Shown: positions 27,166-36,612 of the stretch, in pieces
Position numbering within the stretch: position 1 is the first letter of the stretch
How the letters are laid out: every line of letters starts with the position of its first letter
Source of the DNA: Natrinema longum
GTDB taxonomy: Archaea; Halobacteriota; Halobacteria; Halobacteriales; Natrialbaceae
Assembly: GCF_017352095.1 (NCBI RefSeq)
Contig: NZ_CP071463.1
Span: 248,001 to 312,000 of the forward strand
Direction: 5' to 3'
Length of the DNA stretch: 64,000 nt
The notes under the pieces: generated by a model
Told to the model about the DNA's origin: nothing
What the model saw: the letters and a program-made list of their open reading frames with translations, nothing else
Databases searched by the model: none
Made by a program: the position numbers and the translations under genes

Positions 27166-28215
27166 CTCGAGGACGAGGGGCGCGTGCTCGAGTCGGTAGC
27201 CATCGTCGGTCTCGTGGACCGCGCTCACTTCGCGCAGCCGAATCCCGCGCTCCATCTTCGTGACGACCGGCGTCTCGTAGTAGTCCGCGTCGTACTCGAA
27301 TCCCTTGCCCTCCTCGCGGCGGCGGTCGACGAACTCGCGGTGGCGCTCGAGACGCGCTCGGCCGATCGATCGCGACAGCGCCGGGACCGCCTCGACGCCC
27401 TCGTCGAACACCTCGAGAAAGGCGTCCTCGAGTTCGTAGCCGACCGAATCCCGACCGGCACACATCGCCGCGAGCGTGGTCGTCCCGGTCCCCCAGAACG
27501 GATCGAGGACGGTATCGCCGTAGGCCGAATACATACACAGCAGGCGGTAGGGAATCTCGAGAGGGTACGCGGCGGACCGTTCCCGGAGGTCGTCGTCCGT
27601 CGCGTCAATCGCCTGTAGCTCGCCCCTGACGTCGGTCCAGACGTCGGTAAACCAGCGGTTGCGTTCCTCCCAGAAGTAGGCGGCCTCGTAGCGCCGGTCG
27701 GCCCCCGGTTCGAACGAGCGGCTCTCTTCGCCCTTCCGAAACACCAGGATGTACTCGTGTTCCAGGGTGACGTAGGCGTTAGGCGGAATCATCCCGCTGC
27801 CCATGAACTTGGCCGCGCTGTTGGCCGGCTTTCGCCAGAGGATATCCGGGAGCGGATCGAATCCCCGCCGCTCGAAGGCCTCGAGCACGCGGGCGTGGTT
27901 CGGATAGACCCGGAAGCTCCCGTCGACCGACCGGGTCGCATCGCCCACGTTGATACACGCGATGCCCCCGTCGACCAGCACCCGCTCGAGTTCGTCCCAG
28001 ACGCGGTCGAGCTGGGCGTGCATCGCCTCGAACGCGTCGCGTCCGTCGCCGGCCGCCAGCGCCTCGCCGACCGCCGGGTCGAGCTCCGTGAAGAGATCGT
28101 CCCACATCTCGATCATCGGATACGGCGGGGACGTGACGACGAGTTCGACGGAGTCGTCGGTCACCTGCGATAGGTCACGAGAGTCACCGACGAAAACGCG
28201 GTGGGTCGTCTCCAT
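27163..28215 (-). CDS. Beta-class site-specific DNA methyltransferase, orphan
   Basis: A 350-residue DNA amino-methyltransferase. Catalytic motif IV VTSPPYP (27-33) precedes the SAM-binding motif I LDPFWGTGTTTLAAMCAGRDSVGYELE, the beta-class order shared by many N4-cytosine and some N6-adenine enzymes. No nuclease gene is adjacent, so it is probably a regulatory or protective orphan. A candidate identity is the conserved haloarchaeal CTAG methylase (Zim); this is a guess from family size and ubiquity. Its stop codon lies in a half copy of the palindromic repeat. Confidence 0.9.
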   Translation of the reverse strand: METTHRVFVGDSRDLSQVTDDSVELVVTSPPYPMIEMWDDLFTELDPAVGEALAAGDGRDAFEAMHAQLDRVWDELERVLVDGGIACINVGDATRSVDGSFRVYPNHARVLEAFERRGFDPLPDILWRKPANSAAKFMGSGMIPPNAYVTLEHEYILVFRKGEESRSFEPGADRRYEAAYFWEERNRWFTDVWTDVRGELQAIDATDDDLRERSAAYPLEIPYRLLCMYSAYGDTVLDPFWGTGTTTLAAMCAGRDSVGYELEDAFLEVFDEGVEAVPALSRSIGRARLERHREFVDRRREEGKGFEYDADYYETPVVTKMERGIRLREVSAVHETDDGYRLEHAPLVLE

Positions 28216-28406
28216 TACGTTACCCTGTCGGCGTCACTCCCTTAGCCTATTGTGGTTCGCTCTCCTCTCGGGACAGGGAACCGTAGCAGGCCCTCGCAGG
28301 ACTCGAGTGGACGGACACTGATCGCCGAAAAAACGGGCCACGGAACCGATGGGGGTACGCGAGACCACGCTGTTGCCGTCCGCTCACTCGAGTCGGTACC
28401 GTCCGC

Positions 28407-28937
28407 TTACTCCTCGTCGATCTCCTCGTCCGTCTCGTCCGCCGCCGCCGGTGTTTCGTCCGTCTCCTCCTCCGTCTCGCCGCCCGTCGCCGGTTCGAAC
28501 TCCTCGATCGGTTCCCACTCCTCTTCGGCGTCGGAGGAGAGCCGACGGCGGAGAACCACCGCCCCTGCGACCGCACCCAGTACGAGGAGGAGCCGTGGCA
28601 GTCGCCGCGAACCCGAGTCGCTCTCCTCGGTTTCGGTCGTCTCGGCCATCTCCTCGCCGCCCTCCTCGGCCGTCTCCATCACGTCCTCGATGAGTTCCGG
28701 TTCCTCGAGGGACGACTCCTCGAGTTCGGGCGACTGTCGACCTGCCAGGAACCCGACGGCCGCGCCGAGACCGAACAGCACCCCTGCGAGCGGAAGCCGG
28801 CTGCCGGATCCTCCCCCCTCCGATTCCTCGACCGCCTCGAGGATCGATTCGCGCATCGGGGAATCCATTCCTTTACTGATCGCTTCTTTGACGATGAGTT
28901 CGGACAGCGTTTCGTCTTGTTGTTCCATCTCCGGCAT
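28407..28937 (-). CDS. Acidic two-helix membrane protein, unknown function
   Basis: A 176-residue haloarchaeal protein with a charged N-terminal helix (LSELIVKEAISKGMDSPMRESILEAVEE), a membrane segment LPLAGVLFGLGAAVGFLAGR, a Glu-rich linker, a second segment LPRLLLVLGAVAGAVVLRRR, and a long Glu/Asp-rich tail. Topology would place both termini on one side. No enzymatic motif. The following region upstream (28938-29372) has no gene. Confidence 0.65.
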   Translation of the reverse strand: MPEMEQQDETLSELIVKEAISKGMDSPMRESILEAVEESEGGGSGSRLPLAGVLFGLGAAVGFLAGRQSPELEESSLEEPELIEDVMETAEEGGEEMAETTETEESDSGSRRLPRLLLVLGAVAGAVVLRRRLSSDAEEEWEPIEEFEPATGGETEEETDETPAAADETDEEIDEE

Positions 28938-29372
28938 AATCCGCTACAACCACACCACCGTACATAGTTCTGTCCACCGTTTCCACAGTGGGCTACGCTC
29001 GTCGTCCCCGACGGAGTGATCATTCAATCGGTCCGACAGTATAATCGGTTATTACGGACGCTCCCACTAGCCGACACCGATCGAACGGATCTATTACGAA
29101 CGGGCGAGAACGGGATCGAGACGGCGTCTCACTGTCCGTTCTCCGAAATACCGTCCCTCTCCTGTCCGATCGATGTCCACCGAGAGCCAGGTGCGCTCCG
29201 CGAGACGGAGACCGTGCGCTCGGTTGCGGTTCCGATGGGATGTGTCGCTCCGGCTATCGATCACGCCGGTAACGTGGTAGTACCCCGGCCGATCGCAGAC
29301 GGCCGGCGCGCTCCGAGCCGGCCGACGAAAGGCTCCCATAACGAAAGGGACTCCCCGGAATGGGGTCATGAT
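28938..29372. other. Intergenic region without a recognised gene
   Basis: 435 bp between divergent genes. An in-frame extension of the downstream plus-strand gene runs through it but lacks protein-like composition. I see no RNA gene or repeat here. Confidence 0.5.
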
Positions 29373-30017
29373 ATGAGCGTTATCCGCCAGCCACGGGCCC
29401 TCGGTCGAACGACGCGGCGACGCGTCATGGGCACCGCTGCCGCGCTCTCGACCGCGGTCATCGAAACGATCGCAGTCGGCTGCTGGTTCGCTCTCGTCGT
29501 CGGCTCCCGGACGACGTCGACTGCACTCGCGGGGCTCGGACTCCTCTTCTGTGGCGCGCTCTCCAGGGCAGGGATCTTCGGCGTCACCGTTACCCACCCC
29601 GGAGACGTGTTGCAGCCACGCCGGCTCGCCGTAGCACTCCTGTTTACGGCCGGCTGGATCGTCTGGCTCCTCGTCGCCGAACTGGTCGGGGGCGTGGCCG
29701 GCGTTACCCTCGCTTCCGGTCTCCTCGCCGGCATCCTCAGCGTGCAGTTCGCCCTCGAGCACCGCGTTTTCAGCCGCTCGTCGGGGCCGCACATCGCCGA
29801 GACGCCGATCGTTTCGGGACTGTTGCTGGCCGCCGGCGGCTCGACGCTGCTCGCTACCGCCTGGTTTTTCGACTGGGGACTCTCCACACCGCCGCTCTCG
29901 GTCGGGGTCACGACGGTCGTCGTTCTGATCGAACCCCTGCAGATCGGGGTGGTCGTCTTCGGTCTCTTCGCGTTCCTCGCACACTACCACCGGCTCCGGC
30001 GGTTCCTCGACCCCTGA
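29373..30017 (+). CDS. Multi-pass membrane protein, unknown function
   Basis: 214 residues from ATG 29373 (MSVIRQPRALGRTTRRRVMG), with about six hydrophobic segments such as AVIETIAVGCWFALVVGS, LAVALLFTAGWIVWLLVAELVGG and VSGLLLAAGGSTLLATAWFF. The longer open frame from 29016 is rejected because its first 119 residues are Arg/Pro-rich and lack structure. No known transporter motif is recognised. Confidence 0.6.
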   Translation: MSVIRQPRALGRTTRRRVMGTAAALSTAVIETIAVGCWFALVVGSRTTSTALAGLGLLFCGALSRAGIFGVTVTHPGDVLQPRRLAVALLFTAGWIVWLLVAELVGGVAGVTLASGLLAGILSVQFALEHRVFSRSSGPHIAETPIVSGLLLAAGGSTLLATAWFFDWGLSTPPLSVGVTTVVVLIEPLQIGVVVFGLFAFLAHYHRLRRFLDP

Positions 30018-30035
30018 CCGTCTCGCCCGTCCCGA

Positions 30036-30629
30036 TCACTTCCCCGCCGCGCCCACGTTTTGATCGCTCTCGAAGGAGTCCGGATCCGGCTCGATCGCGG
30101 CGTACTGGACCGCTCGCCGCCCCAGCGTTTGGACCCGCTCCTCGAGTTTCGGGTCGACGAACTCGCCGTCCTCGACGGCCGCGCTCGCGTTCGGGATCGC
30201 CGCCTCGTGGGGGATCACCCACGCGTTCAGCGCCCGACAGACCGACCGCATGTGCTCGAGGGCCGTCACGGGGAAGGCCCCGCCCGAGACAGCCAGTAAC
30301 CCGACCGTCTTGTCTTCGAACTCGTCGAAGCCACAGTAATCCATCGCAGTCTTCAGCGGCGAGGCGTACGATCCGTGGTACATCGGCGAGCCGAGCACGA
30401 TGGTGTCGGCGTCGCGGACGCGCTCGGCCAGCACCTCGGCGTCGCCCGCCGCCTCGCGGTCGCGATCCGCGTCGAACGTCGGGAGTTCGTACTCGCGGAG
30501 ATCGAGCAGTTCGGTCGTCGCGCCGGCGTCCTCGGCGGCCGAGAGGACGGACTCGAGTGCGGTCCGGGTGTAACTTCCCTCGCGGAGACTGCCACAGAGT
30601 GCAGCCACGTGAACGTCGCTCTGGCTCAT
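30036..30629 (-). CDS. NADPH-dependent FMN reductase family protein
   Basis: 197 residues from ATG 30629 (MSQSDVHVAALCGSLREGSYTR). Flavodoxin-like fold: phosphate loop GSLREGSYTR, then LGSPMYHGSYASPLKTAMDYCG and TVGLLAVSGGAFPVTALEHMRSVC, all typical of the azoreductase/chromate-reductase-type FMN reductases. It reduces FMN or quinones with NAD(P)H in the cytosol. The in-frame extension to 31076 overlaps the divergent Gate-domain gene and is discarded. Divergent spacing to that gene is only 55 bp, so promoters are shared. Confidence 0.9.
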   Translation of the reverse strand: MSQSDVHVAALCGSLREGSYTRTALESVLSAAEDAGATTELLDLREYELPTFDADRDREAAGDAEVLAERVRDADTIVLGSPMYHGSYASPLKTAMDYCGFDEFEDKTVGLLAVSGGAFPVTALEHMRSVCRALNAWVIPHEAAIPNASAAVEDGEFVDPKLEERVQTLGRRAVQYAAIEPDPDSFESDQNVGAAGK

Positions 30630-30684
30630 ACCCCTCCGGACGACCGGAAGCGGGAAAAGCCACCCGAAACGATCGCTCGTTGAT

Positions 30685-31740
30685 ATGAACCTGCCGGAGA
30701 CGGTCTCCGGATTCGATACCCATTTTTCGCGGGACGGCAAACCCCTCGTCGTGCAGTCAGTCCTGCCCGTGCTCCTCGAGGAAGCGCTCCCGCGCGTGCT
30801 GACGATCGCGGTCCTGATCGGTGCGGGCGTCGGGCTGGCAAACCTCGCCGTCGAGTACGGACTCGTCGCAGTCGTCGCGCGCGTCGGACGATATGTGACG
30901 GAGCCGGCGAACCTCCCGTCGGAAGTCGGAACCGCCGTCCTCACGAACGCGGTCTCGGTGACGGCGGGATACGGCATGCTCGCGGAGTTTCGCGAGGCCG
31001 GCCTCCTCGACGATCGCGCCACCCTGATCGCCGTCGTCATCAACACGTTCTTCGGCTTCGTGCAGCACATCTTCACCTACTACGGGCCCGTTCTCGTCCC
31101 GATTTTGGGCCTGCAGGTCGGCCTCATGTACGTCGGCGCGCGGGCCGGCATCTCGCTGGCCATCACCCTCGTCGGCCTGCTGGCCGGTGCCCTCCTGTTG
31201 CGTGGTTACGAGTACGACAGCGGTGCCCTCGAGCCGGACCTCCCCGACGAAGAACCACGAACGAACCGCGACAAACTCCGCGAGGCCGCCGAGAGCACCT
31301 TCGATCGCCTGCGTTCGATCGTCCCGCGACTGGCAGTGGTCTACTCGCTCGTCTTCCTCGCGCTCGAGTACGCCGATCGGATCCTCGCGGCGTTCGCGTC
31401 GGTCGGGATCGACGATCCGGGTGCCCTCCTCGAGCCGATCGCCGGCCTGCTCGGGCTGCCGGCAGCAGCGGTGCCCGTCATCCTCGTCTCGCTGGTCGAT
31501 CCGACGACCGGCGCGATCACCGTCGCCCCCCTGATCGGTGACGTGTTGACGCCGTCGGAAGCGGTGATCACGCTGCTCGTGGGCAGCCTCGTCTCGCTGA
31601 CGATCGGGACGGTCAAGCGGTCGATCCCCTTCCAGTTCGGGATCTGGGGAGCGGCGTTCGGAACGAAAGTAATCGTCGTCAACGTCTGTCTGAAAGCCGC
31701 GTTCATTCTCGTGGCGATCGGCGTTTTCTTCCTGGTCTAG
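30685..31740 (+). CDS. Nucleoside-recognition (Gate) domain membrane protein
   Basis: A 351-residue integral membrane protein with about eight helices. Two Gate-type halves are visible: VLLEEALPRVLTIAVLIGAGVGLA with SEVGTAVLTNAVSVTAGYGML, and later PAAAVPVILVSLVDPTTGAITVAPLIGD with KRSIPFQFGIWGAAFGTKVI. Related proteins resemble the gates of nucleoside and ion transporters (SpmA/FeoB/CNT-like). Substrate unknown. The start at ATG 30685 follows a compact divergent promoter region. Confidence 0.8.
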   Translation: MNLPETVSGFDTHFSRDGKPLVVQSVLPVLLEEALPRVLTIAVLIGAGVGLANLAVEYGLVAVVARVGRYVTEPANLPSEVGTAVLTNAVSVTAGYGMLAEFREAGLLDDRATLIAVVINTFFGFVQHIFTYYGPVLVPILGLQVGLMYVGARAGISLAITLVGLLAGALLLRGYEYDSGALEPDLPDEEPRTNRDKLREAAESTFDRLRSIVPRLAVVYSLVFLALEYADRILAAFASVGIDDPGALLEPIAGLLGLPAAAVPVILVSLVDPTTGAITVAPLIGDVLTPSEAVITLLVGSLVSLTIGTVKRSIPFQFGIWGAAFGTKVIVVNVCLKAAFILVAIGVFFLV

Positions 31741-31766
31741 GGCGGACGAACCGACTGCGACCGGTA

Positions 31767-32165
31767 TCAGGCGGTCGCCGCTGTCGGCTTCGACGTTCGG
31801 AGGCTCCCGTAGACGCCGGCCAGCGAGAGGATCGCGATGAGCGCACCGGAGACGCCGTTGACGCCCAGTACCAGCTCGCGGCTCACGTCGAAGAGAACGA
31901 TCGGCGCGACCGCGATCCAGACGCCAAGCACTGCGAGCAGTGCCGCGAGGACCACGTTCGGGCTGTGCGTCGTACTGACCCGATACGCCTGTACGGACGC
32001 GATGAGGGCGACGACCGCACCGACGAGGACGTTGTGGATCCCCATCGTATCGGTGATCGTGAAGACGGCCGAGGAAACCATGACGAACGCACCCAGCGCT
32101 GCGGTCAGTCCGGCCGTCCGTTCGACTAACACGGCTGCACCGTCCGCGGATCGTGTCCGGCTCAT
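31767..32165 (-). CDS. SPW-repeat-like four-helix membrane protein
   Basis: A 132-residue membrane protein with four hydrophobic segments (TAALGAFVMVSSAVFTI, IHNVLVGAVVALIASVQAY, VVLAALLAVLGVWIAVAPIVLF, VNGVSGALIAILSLAGVYG). The helix ending GVWIAVAPIVLFD resembles the SPW repeat signature (W followed by a Pro-containing turn), and the N-V-G repeat pattern fits two SPW units. Function of the family is unknown. Convergent with the Gate-domain gene. Confidence 0.65.
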   Translation of the reverse strand: MSRTRSADGAAVLVERTAGLTAALGAFVMVSSAVFTITDTMGIHNVLVGAVVALIASVQAYRVSTTHSPNVVLAALLAVLGVWIAVAPIVLFDVSRELVLGVNGVSGALIAILSLAGVYGSLRTSKPTAATA

Positions 32166-32450
32166 ACCTAGTTGTAATGCGATCGATATATTTCAGCGCG
32201 TCGGTCGGTTTTATACCCTGGGAACGGTGTTTCCGTTCCTCAGTGGCTGCCCGACCACCGAGCCGACGAGTCGTCGGCCAAGACGCCGAGGCGTCGATTC
32301 GTCGCCAGAATCGACTCGACGGTCGCTCGAGCATGGCTCGCTCGCACTCGAGTCCCGCCACCGCGAGCCATCCGTACTACTGACATGACCCCCGACCCGC
32401 AACACTGATTACCGATCCGATGGACACCCCCGTTCCGAGGTGGGAGTTAC

Positions 32451-33494
32451 ATGAACGGTACCGCTCGAATGCAGTTATCCCTGCTCTGGCGGATGCTCGT
32501 CGCACTGACCGTGCTGACGGTCGTTTCGATACTCATCGCCGGCACGGCGATCCTCGTCGGCGGATTCCTGTCCTGGCTCGTCCTCCTCGTGGCTGCGTTC
32601 GTCCTCGGGATACTCCTGTTGCCGGTTCCCGGGGACGCCTACGGACTGCTCTCGACCGTGCTCGCGAACCCGATTCCCATCGTCGTCGCGACCGGCGCGG
32701 TCTTGTTGCCGGTCCTGTACTACTGGCCCGTCCGTGAGGAAATCCGACAGTTTCGGGCGGAACTGGGGGAATCCGGTGCCCCCGCGTCCGAGACCGATCC
32801 CGACATCGCCGCGATGACCCGTCGGCTCGCCCAGCAGACGGCCATCCCGGAGCCGGACGTCTACGTCGCCGACCGCCGGCGTCCCGAGTCCTACGCCGTC
32901 GGCGGCCGTCTCGACGGGACGATCATCGTCACGACCGGGCTGGTCAGTCGGCTCTCGGCGGCCGAACTCGAGGCCGTGATCGCCCACGAACTCAGCCACC
33001 TCGTCAACGGCGATAGCCGGATCATGGATCTCGTGCTCACGCCGCTGCTCGTCGCCGAACACATCGGATCGGACGAGCCACCGACGCGACGGCTGCTGCT
33101 CAGCCAACCCCTGGCCTACGTCGCCTATTTCGTTCTCTGGGCGCTGCTGACGGCCACCACCACCGTCCAGCAACTGTGCTGTCAGTTCGGTATCGCCGTC
33201 CTCTCGCGTGGCCGGGAGTTCGCCGCCGACAGGGCCGGCGCGGAACTGACCGGCTCCCCGAGCGACCTCGCCAGCGCCCTCGAGACGCTCGACGACGGTC
33301 GCGAACGACCCAGCGAGGACAAACGCACCTGGGCGAAGTCCGCCAGCGCGCTCGACATCCTCCCGCGGGAGACCCCGGCCGGATCGTGGGACCTGTTCCG
33401 AACCCATCCCAGTACCGACGAGCGCATCGCCCGCCTCGAGGGGCTGGTTCTCGAGCAGGTGTCCGACGGCCGGGACGGCTCTCGTCGCCACTGA
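32451..33494 (+). CDS. htpX: HtpX-like M48 zinc metalloprotease
   Basis: A 347-residue membrane protease. Two N-terminal membrane hairpin segments (LVALTVLTVVSILIAGTAILVGGFL, LVLLVAAFVLGILLLPVPGDAYG) precede the catalytic HELSH (179-183) with NGDSRIMDL, and a third zinc-ligand Glu is likely in GREFAADRAGAELTG. It degrades misfolded membrane proteins at the cytoplasmic face. GAGGTG about 8 nt before ATG 32451 supports the start; ATG at residue 7 is an alternative. Confidence 0.9.
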   Translation: MNGTARMQLSLLWRMLVALTVLTVVSILIAGTAILVGGFLSWLVLLVAAFVLGILLLPVPGDAYGLLSTVLANPIPIVVATGAVLLPVLYYWPVREEIRQFRAELGESGAPASETDPDIAAMTRRLAQQTAIPEPDVYVADRRRPESYAVGGRLDGTIIVTTGLVSRLSAAELEAVIAHELSHLVNGDSRIMDLVLTPLLVAEHIGSDEPPTRRLLLSQPLAYVAYFVLWALLTATTTVQQLCCQFGIAVLSRGREFAADRAGAELTGSPSDLASALETLDDGRERPSEDKRTWAKSASALDILPRETPAGSWDLFRTHPSTDERIARLEGLVLEQVSDGRDGSRRH

Positions 33495-33511
33495 TACGTC
33501 CGAACGTCGCC

Positions 33512-33550
33512 GCACACCGACGCGAACGACAGCGGTGGGAGTGGCGTGTC
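33512..33550. repeat. 39-bp dispersed repeat, copy A
   Basis: It begins GCACACCGAC and ends GTGTC, with CGACAGCGGTG in the middle, and matches 33 of 39 positions with 50831-50869. Both copies lie shortly after the stop codon of a plus-strand gene (18 bp after htpX here). Confidence 0.6.
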
Positions 33551-33583
33551 CTCTGGCTCCTCTCGACGAAAAGCGACGAGTGG

Positions 33584-34750
33584 CTACTCGAGGATGGCGT
33601 TTAACTCCGTCACGAGCGTCTCTTTCCTGCTGGCGGGGACCGTCGTCGAGAACTCGGCGGCCGAAAGCGCCGAGCGGTCGATCCCGGTCTCGAGCAAGCG
33701 AAGTCCCTCGGCAACGACGGCACGATCGCCGACCGTCGCGACGCGGTTGCGAGAGGTCCAGAGGTCGACGTTCTGCCGGCGTGCGTCCCGGCGGCTGACG
33801 CTGGGCAGGACGTAGCCGTCACAGCCGTCGATCGGGGCGAGGACGTCCGTCGTCCCGTCCGTGACCGTCCGTCGCAGTTTTACCACCTGGCCGTCCGTCA
33901 CGAAGGTGTCCCACTCCGACCCTCCCGAGACCGTCGGTGGCCCGGCCAGCGCGCCCGGGTCGCTCACGTCGACGCTGGCGAGATCCGCGTGCCGCCAGTC
34001 GGCCACGACGGGGGCGTCGCTGTCCTGTAGTATTCGCCGTTCGAACGCCGGCGTGTGGTAGCCGATCGCGTCGTCGTCGATCGAGACGCGACCGACCTGT
34101 CGGGCCGTCTCGAGCAGGTCGGTTCGCTGGGCGAGCGCTGCGGGCCGGACGAGCGGCGGGAACAACACGAAGTAGAGCCGCGCGCCGGGGCGGACGTGCT
34201 GGCAGGCGCGATAGAGCCACGCTTCCGTGTGCTCCGGATACCAGGGCGGGTCGAAGAAGACGACCGGAAACGTCGACTCGAGGGGTAACGGTTCGTGGAC
34301 GTCGGCCTGGCAAAAGCGAAGGGAGTCGAGATCGGTTTCGAACCGCGTTTCGAAGAGGTCGTTGCGGTCGACGAGCGTCACGGGAACGCCACGTCGGGCG
34401 AGGCGGGCGGCGACCGTCGGCGCGCCGAGACAGAGGACGGAGTTGCCCGCATCGCGAAGCGTGGCCGCGATATCGGCCACGGAATCGTCGGTGAAGTACC
34501 ACTCGAAATCGAGCGGGTGGAGTTCGGGCGTCCGGACGGCTTCGGCGGCGTCGACCGATGCGGGGTCGCCCTCGGGGAGTTCGTCGGCGAGACCCAGGTG
34601 TCGTAACCGCTCGTAGGCGACCGTCGGAAATGCACCACGGGTATCGCGAAGGACGCTCCTGACGGTCGCTCCGGGAGTCGTCGCGACGGTGGTCAGTCGA
34701 TCGTCGAGCCGACGGTAGTATGCGGTGTCGCTAGTGGTGTGCTCGGTCAT
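33584..34750 (-). CDS. Putative SAM-dependent methyltransferase with DPPWY motif
   Basis: 388 residues from ATG 34750 (MTEHTTSDTAYYRRLDDRL). An N-terminal helical region comes first, then a Rossmann-like core: SVLCLGAPTVAARLARRGVPVTLVDRN where a SAM-binding motif I is expected (LGAP instead of GxGxG), followed by FPVVFFDPPWYPEHTEAWLYRACQHVRPGARLYFVLFPP. DPPW(Y) is the catalytic signature of amino-methyltransferases acting on nucleic acids or proteins. The ~150-residue C-terminal part is unassigned. No companion nuclease nearby. The in-frame upstream extension to 34864 is Arg-rich and excluded. Confidence 0.7.
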   Translation of the reverse strand: MTEHTTSDTAYYRRLDDRLTTVATTPGATVRSVLRDTRGAFPTVAYERLRHLGLADELPEGDPASVDAAEAVRTPELHPLDFEWYFTDDSVADIAATLRDAGNSVLCLGAPTVAARLARRGVPVTLVDRNDLFETRFETDLDSLRFCQADVHEPLPLESTFPVVFFDPPWYPEHTEAWLYRACQHVRPGARLYFVLFPPLVRPAALAQRTDLLETARQVGRVSIDDDAIGYHTPAFERRILQDSDAPVVADWRHADLASVDVSDPGALAGPPTVSGGSEWDTFVTDGQVVKLRRTVTDGTTDVLAPIDGCDGYVLPSVSRRDARRQNVDLWTSRNRVATVGDRAVVAEGLRLLETGIDRSALSAAEFSTTVPASRKETLVTELNAILE

Positions 34751-35131
34751 CGGTGATGTGGAAATTTGAGCTGCGTTCGACGGAACGGTGCTACCGTGGC
34801 GGTGTGCCAGCGGACCGCTGTGGCCCGCGCGGCGATCCGCCCGACGCACACGATCGGAGTTCAATTCAATTACAGTTAAAATTTTAGTTTAATAACACGA
34901 ACTGGGAACCCCGTCCGCCGCGGTCCACATCCGAGTGACGGCCTCGCTCGGTTCGTCGGGTCGTCGTGGTGTCTCGAGGGTCCGTCGTCCGCTCGACTCT
35001 CCCCCACGCGGGCTCGGCGTCACGGTCTCGAGGGAGTGGGGTCCCCACTGCCGGCGGACGACCGGGATGGGACGATAGGAGTTGTTGCGGCCGTCAACAA
35101 CGTTATTCGGGTTCGGGCCCTATCCCTGTTA

Positions 35132-35350
35132 ATGAACGCAATCAGTTCCCCACTCGAGGGAGTCTCGTCGCGGAAGGCGACGCTTCACTGCTTCGAGTGC
35201 GGTCACGAGAGTCCCATCGGCGGCGACTGGCTCGTCCGCGCCCACGACGACCGACTCGAGTACGAGTGCCCCGACTGTCAGACGACGATCGATTCCCGAC
35301 CGACCAGCGCCGATTCGACCCCGAAGCGGACGGAGACGCTCTGTTGCTAG
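35132..35350 (+). CDS. Small zinc-finger protein
   Basis: 72 residues from ATG 35132 (MNAISSPLEGVSSRKATLH). CFECGHES and YECPDCQTT give two CxxC knuckles, a classic zinc-ribbon microprotein. The open frame further upstream is not protein-like. Haloarchaea carry many such small zinc-finger proteins, several linked to motility, biofilm or stress in Haloferax; no specific function can be set here. Confidence 0.78.
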   Translation: MNAISSPLEGVSSRKATLHCFECGHESPIGGDWLVRAHDDRLEYECPDCQTTIDSRPTSADSTPKRTETLCC

Positions 35351-35636
35351 CCGGACCGTCGATTCGCGCCGTCCCGTTTGCGGCCGTTTCGACGGCGTCC
35401 CGCCGTCGCGAGCCGTCTCGAGGAGTCGTCGCACATCGACCGACGTCCTCGAGGAACGGCCACTGTTCGCGTCGTTTCGCTCCTCGAGACGCTCCCTCGA
35501 GTGGCGACGTGATCGAGAACCTCGTTCGGGGCCGATCGGCGGCTCTCGCTCGTCGTGATCGTCACCGGAACGTGACTTTCAGCCGCGCTATCTCTTTAAA
35601 TAGCCGATTCGGAAGGGATATAATCGCGCTCTCGTG

Positions 35637-35765
35637 ATGGATGGTATGGTTCGCTATTCGGCCGAGCGCTGTTCCGACTGCGGGAGTAAACAGAAGCGCC
35701 GAGCCGACAACACCGTCTGGTGTCCCAACTGTGCCCAATTCCTCTCACCCGGAGTGAATTCGTAA
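35637..35765 (+). CDS. 42-residue CxxC/CxxC zinc-finger microprotein
   Basis: ATG 35637 to TAA 35765, MDGMVRYSAERCSDCG..., with a first CSDCG knuckle and a second WCPNCAQF knuckle. Upstream lie two AT boxes, TTTAAATA at 35595-35602 (about 39 nt before ATG) and ATATAATC at 35618-35625, giving a credible promoter. The four-Cys spacing and promoter support a real gene despite its size. Confidence 0.72.
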   Translation: MDGMVRYSAERCSDCGSKQKRRADNTVWCPNCAQFLSPGVNS

Positions 35766-36052
35766 CGGGCGGTTACTACGGCATCCTCGGCTGACGGTAC
35801 TCCCCGAGACGCGACCTCGCGGTCGTCTCACGGACATCGATTCTTTCTCGAGATCAGATCGAAACCCGGCTCGTCGGAGTGTCACCGCGCGCGACTCGCG
35901 CGTGGTCCCCCGCCATCGGTCGCCGCCCGGCGACAGTCGATCCGAGTCACATCGGTAGCACGGCCTCCGCCGCGTCCCGCCGTCGGTGTACGAATGCGAC
36001 CTGCTATCCCGTGTCTCAGCAGTCATATACGTTGACATCTCCGAGGGAGTAC

Positions 36053-36217
36053 ATGAACGGCGACGACGACAACAGTTCGGAGCTCTCGATAGAGAGCCCC
36101 TACTTCCTGTTTCGCCTCTTCGAATCTGACGTCATCGCGGCCGAAATCGACTGGGAAGACGAGAAATTCGTCTTCTATCCGGTCAACACGCTTCCCGACG
36201 GTCACACCGGACCCTGA
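36053..36217 (+). CDS. 54-residue acidic microprotein
   Basis: MNGDDDNSSELSIESPYFLF..., ending TLPDGHTGP. The TATA-like ATATAC at 36025-36030, 23-28 nt before the ATG, fits a leaderless transcript. The composition is acidic with a hydrophobic centre (YFLFRLF), as in folded haloarchaeal microproteins. No motif or partner is recognised. Confidence 0.6.
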   Translation: MNGDDDNSSELSIESPYFLFRLFESDVIAAEIDWEDEKFVFYPVNTLPDGHTGP

Positions 36218-36420
36218 CGGGTTCGTCACCCGGAGCGTGGCGTCGCGGGGCGTCTCGCGATCTCGCTCGTCGGAGGTGCCGAGTCGGCTCCCCGTTCCAC
36301 GTCGTTTCGCGTCGCGGTCTCGGATCGTGAGGCGGCACGGGCAGCGCGACGCGACAGAACAGCGGACGGTCTCGAGGGACTGACGCGTTCTTTATCGTCT
36401 CGAGGAGGCTACGGAGCGAC

Positions 36421-36612
36421 GTGAGCGAAGGTGACGAAGACGAAACGGTGATGGCCGCGTGTACGGCGTGTGAGTCCGTCTTCGCAGCGAAGGAGACCGC
36501 CAACGGGACGATTCTCCCGATCGGTCGACCGCAGGGCTGCCAGTGTGGCTCGACCGATTTCGAGCCAGTAACTACCCCCGACGACCGACTGTCGAAGCGT
36601 GCCTCGGACTGA
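36421..36612 (+). CDS. 63-residue zinc-ribbon protein
   Basis: GTG start at 36421 (MSEGDEDETVMAACTACES). Cys pairs CTAC and CQCG form a likely zinc ribbon. The acidic N-terminus is typical of haloarchaeal proteins. It is one of several adjacent zinc-finger microproteins. Function not known. Confidence 0.72.
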   Translation: MSEGDEDETVMAACTACESVFAAKETANGTILPIGRPQGCQCGSTDFEPVTTPDDRLSKRASD

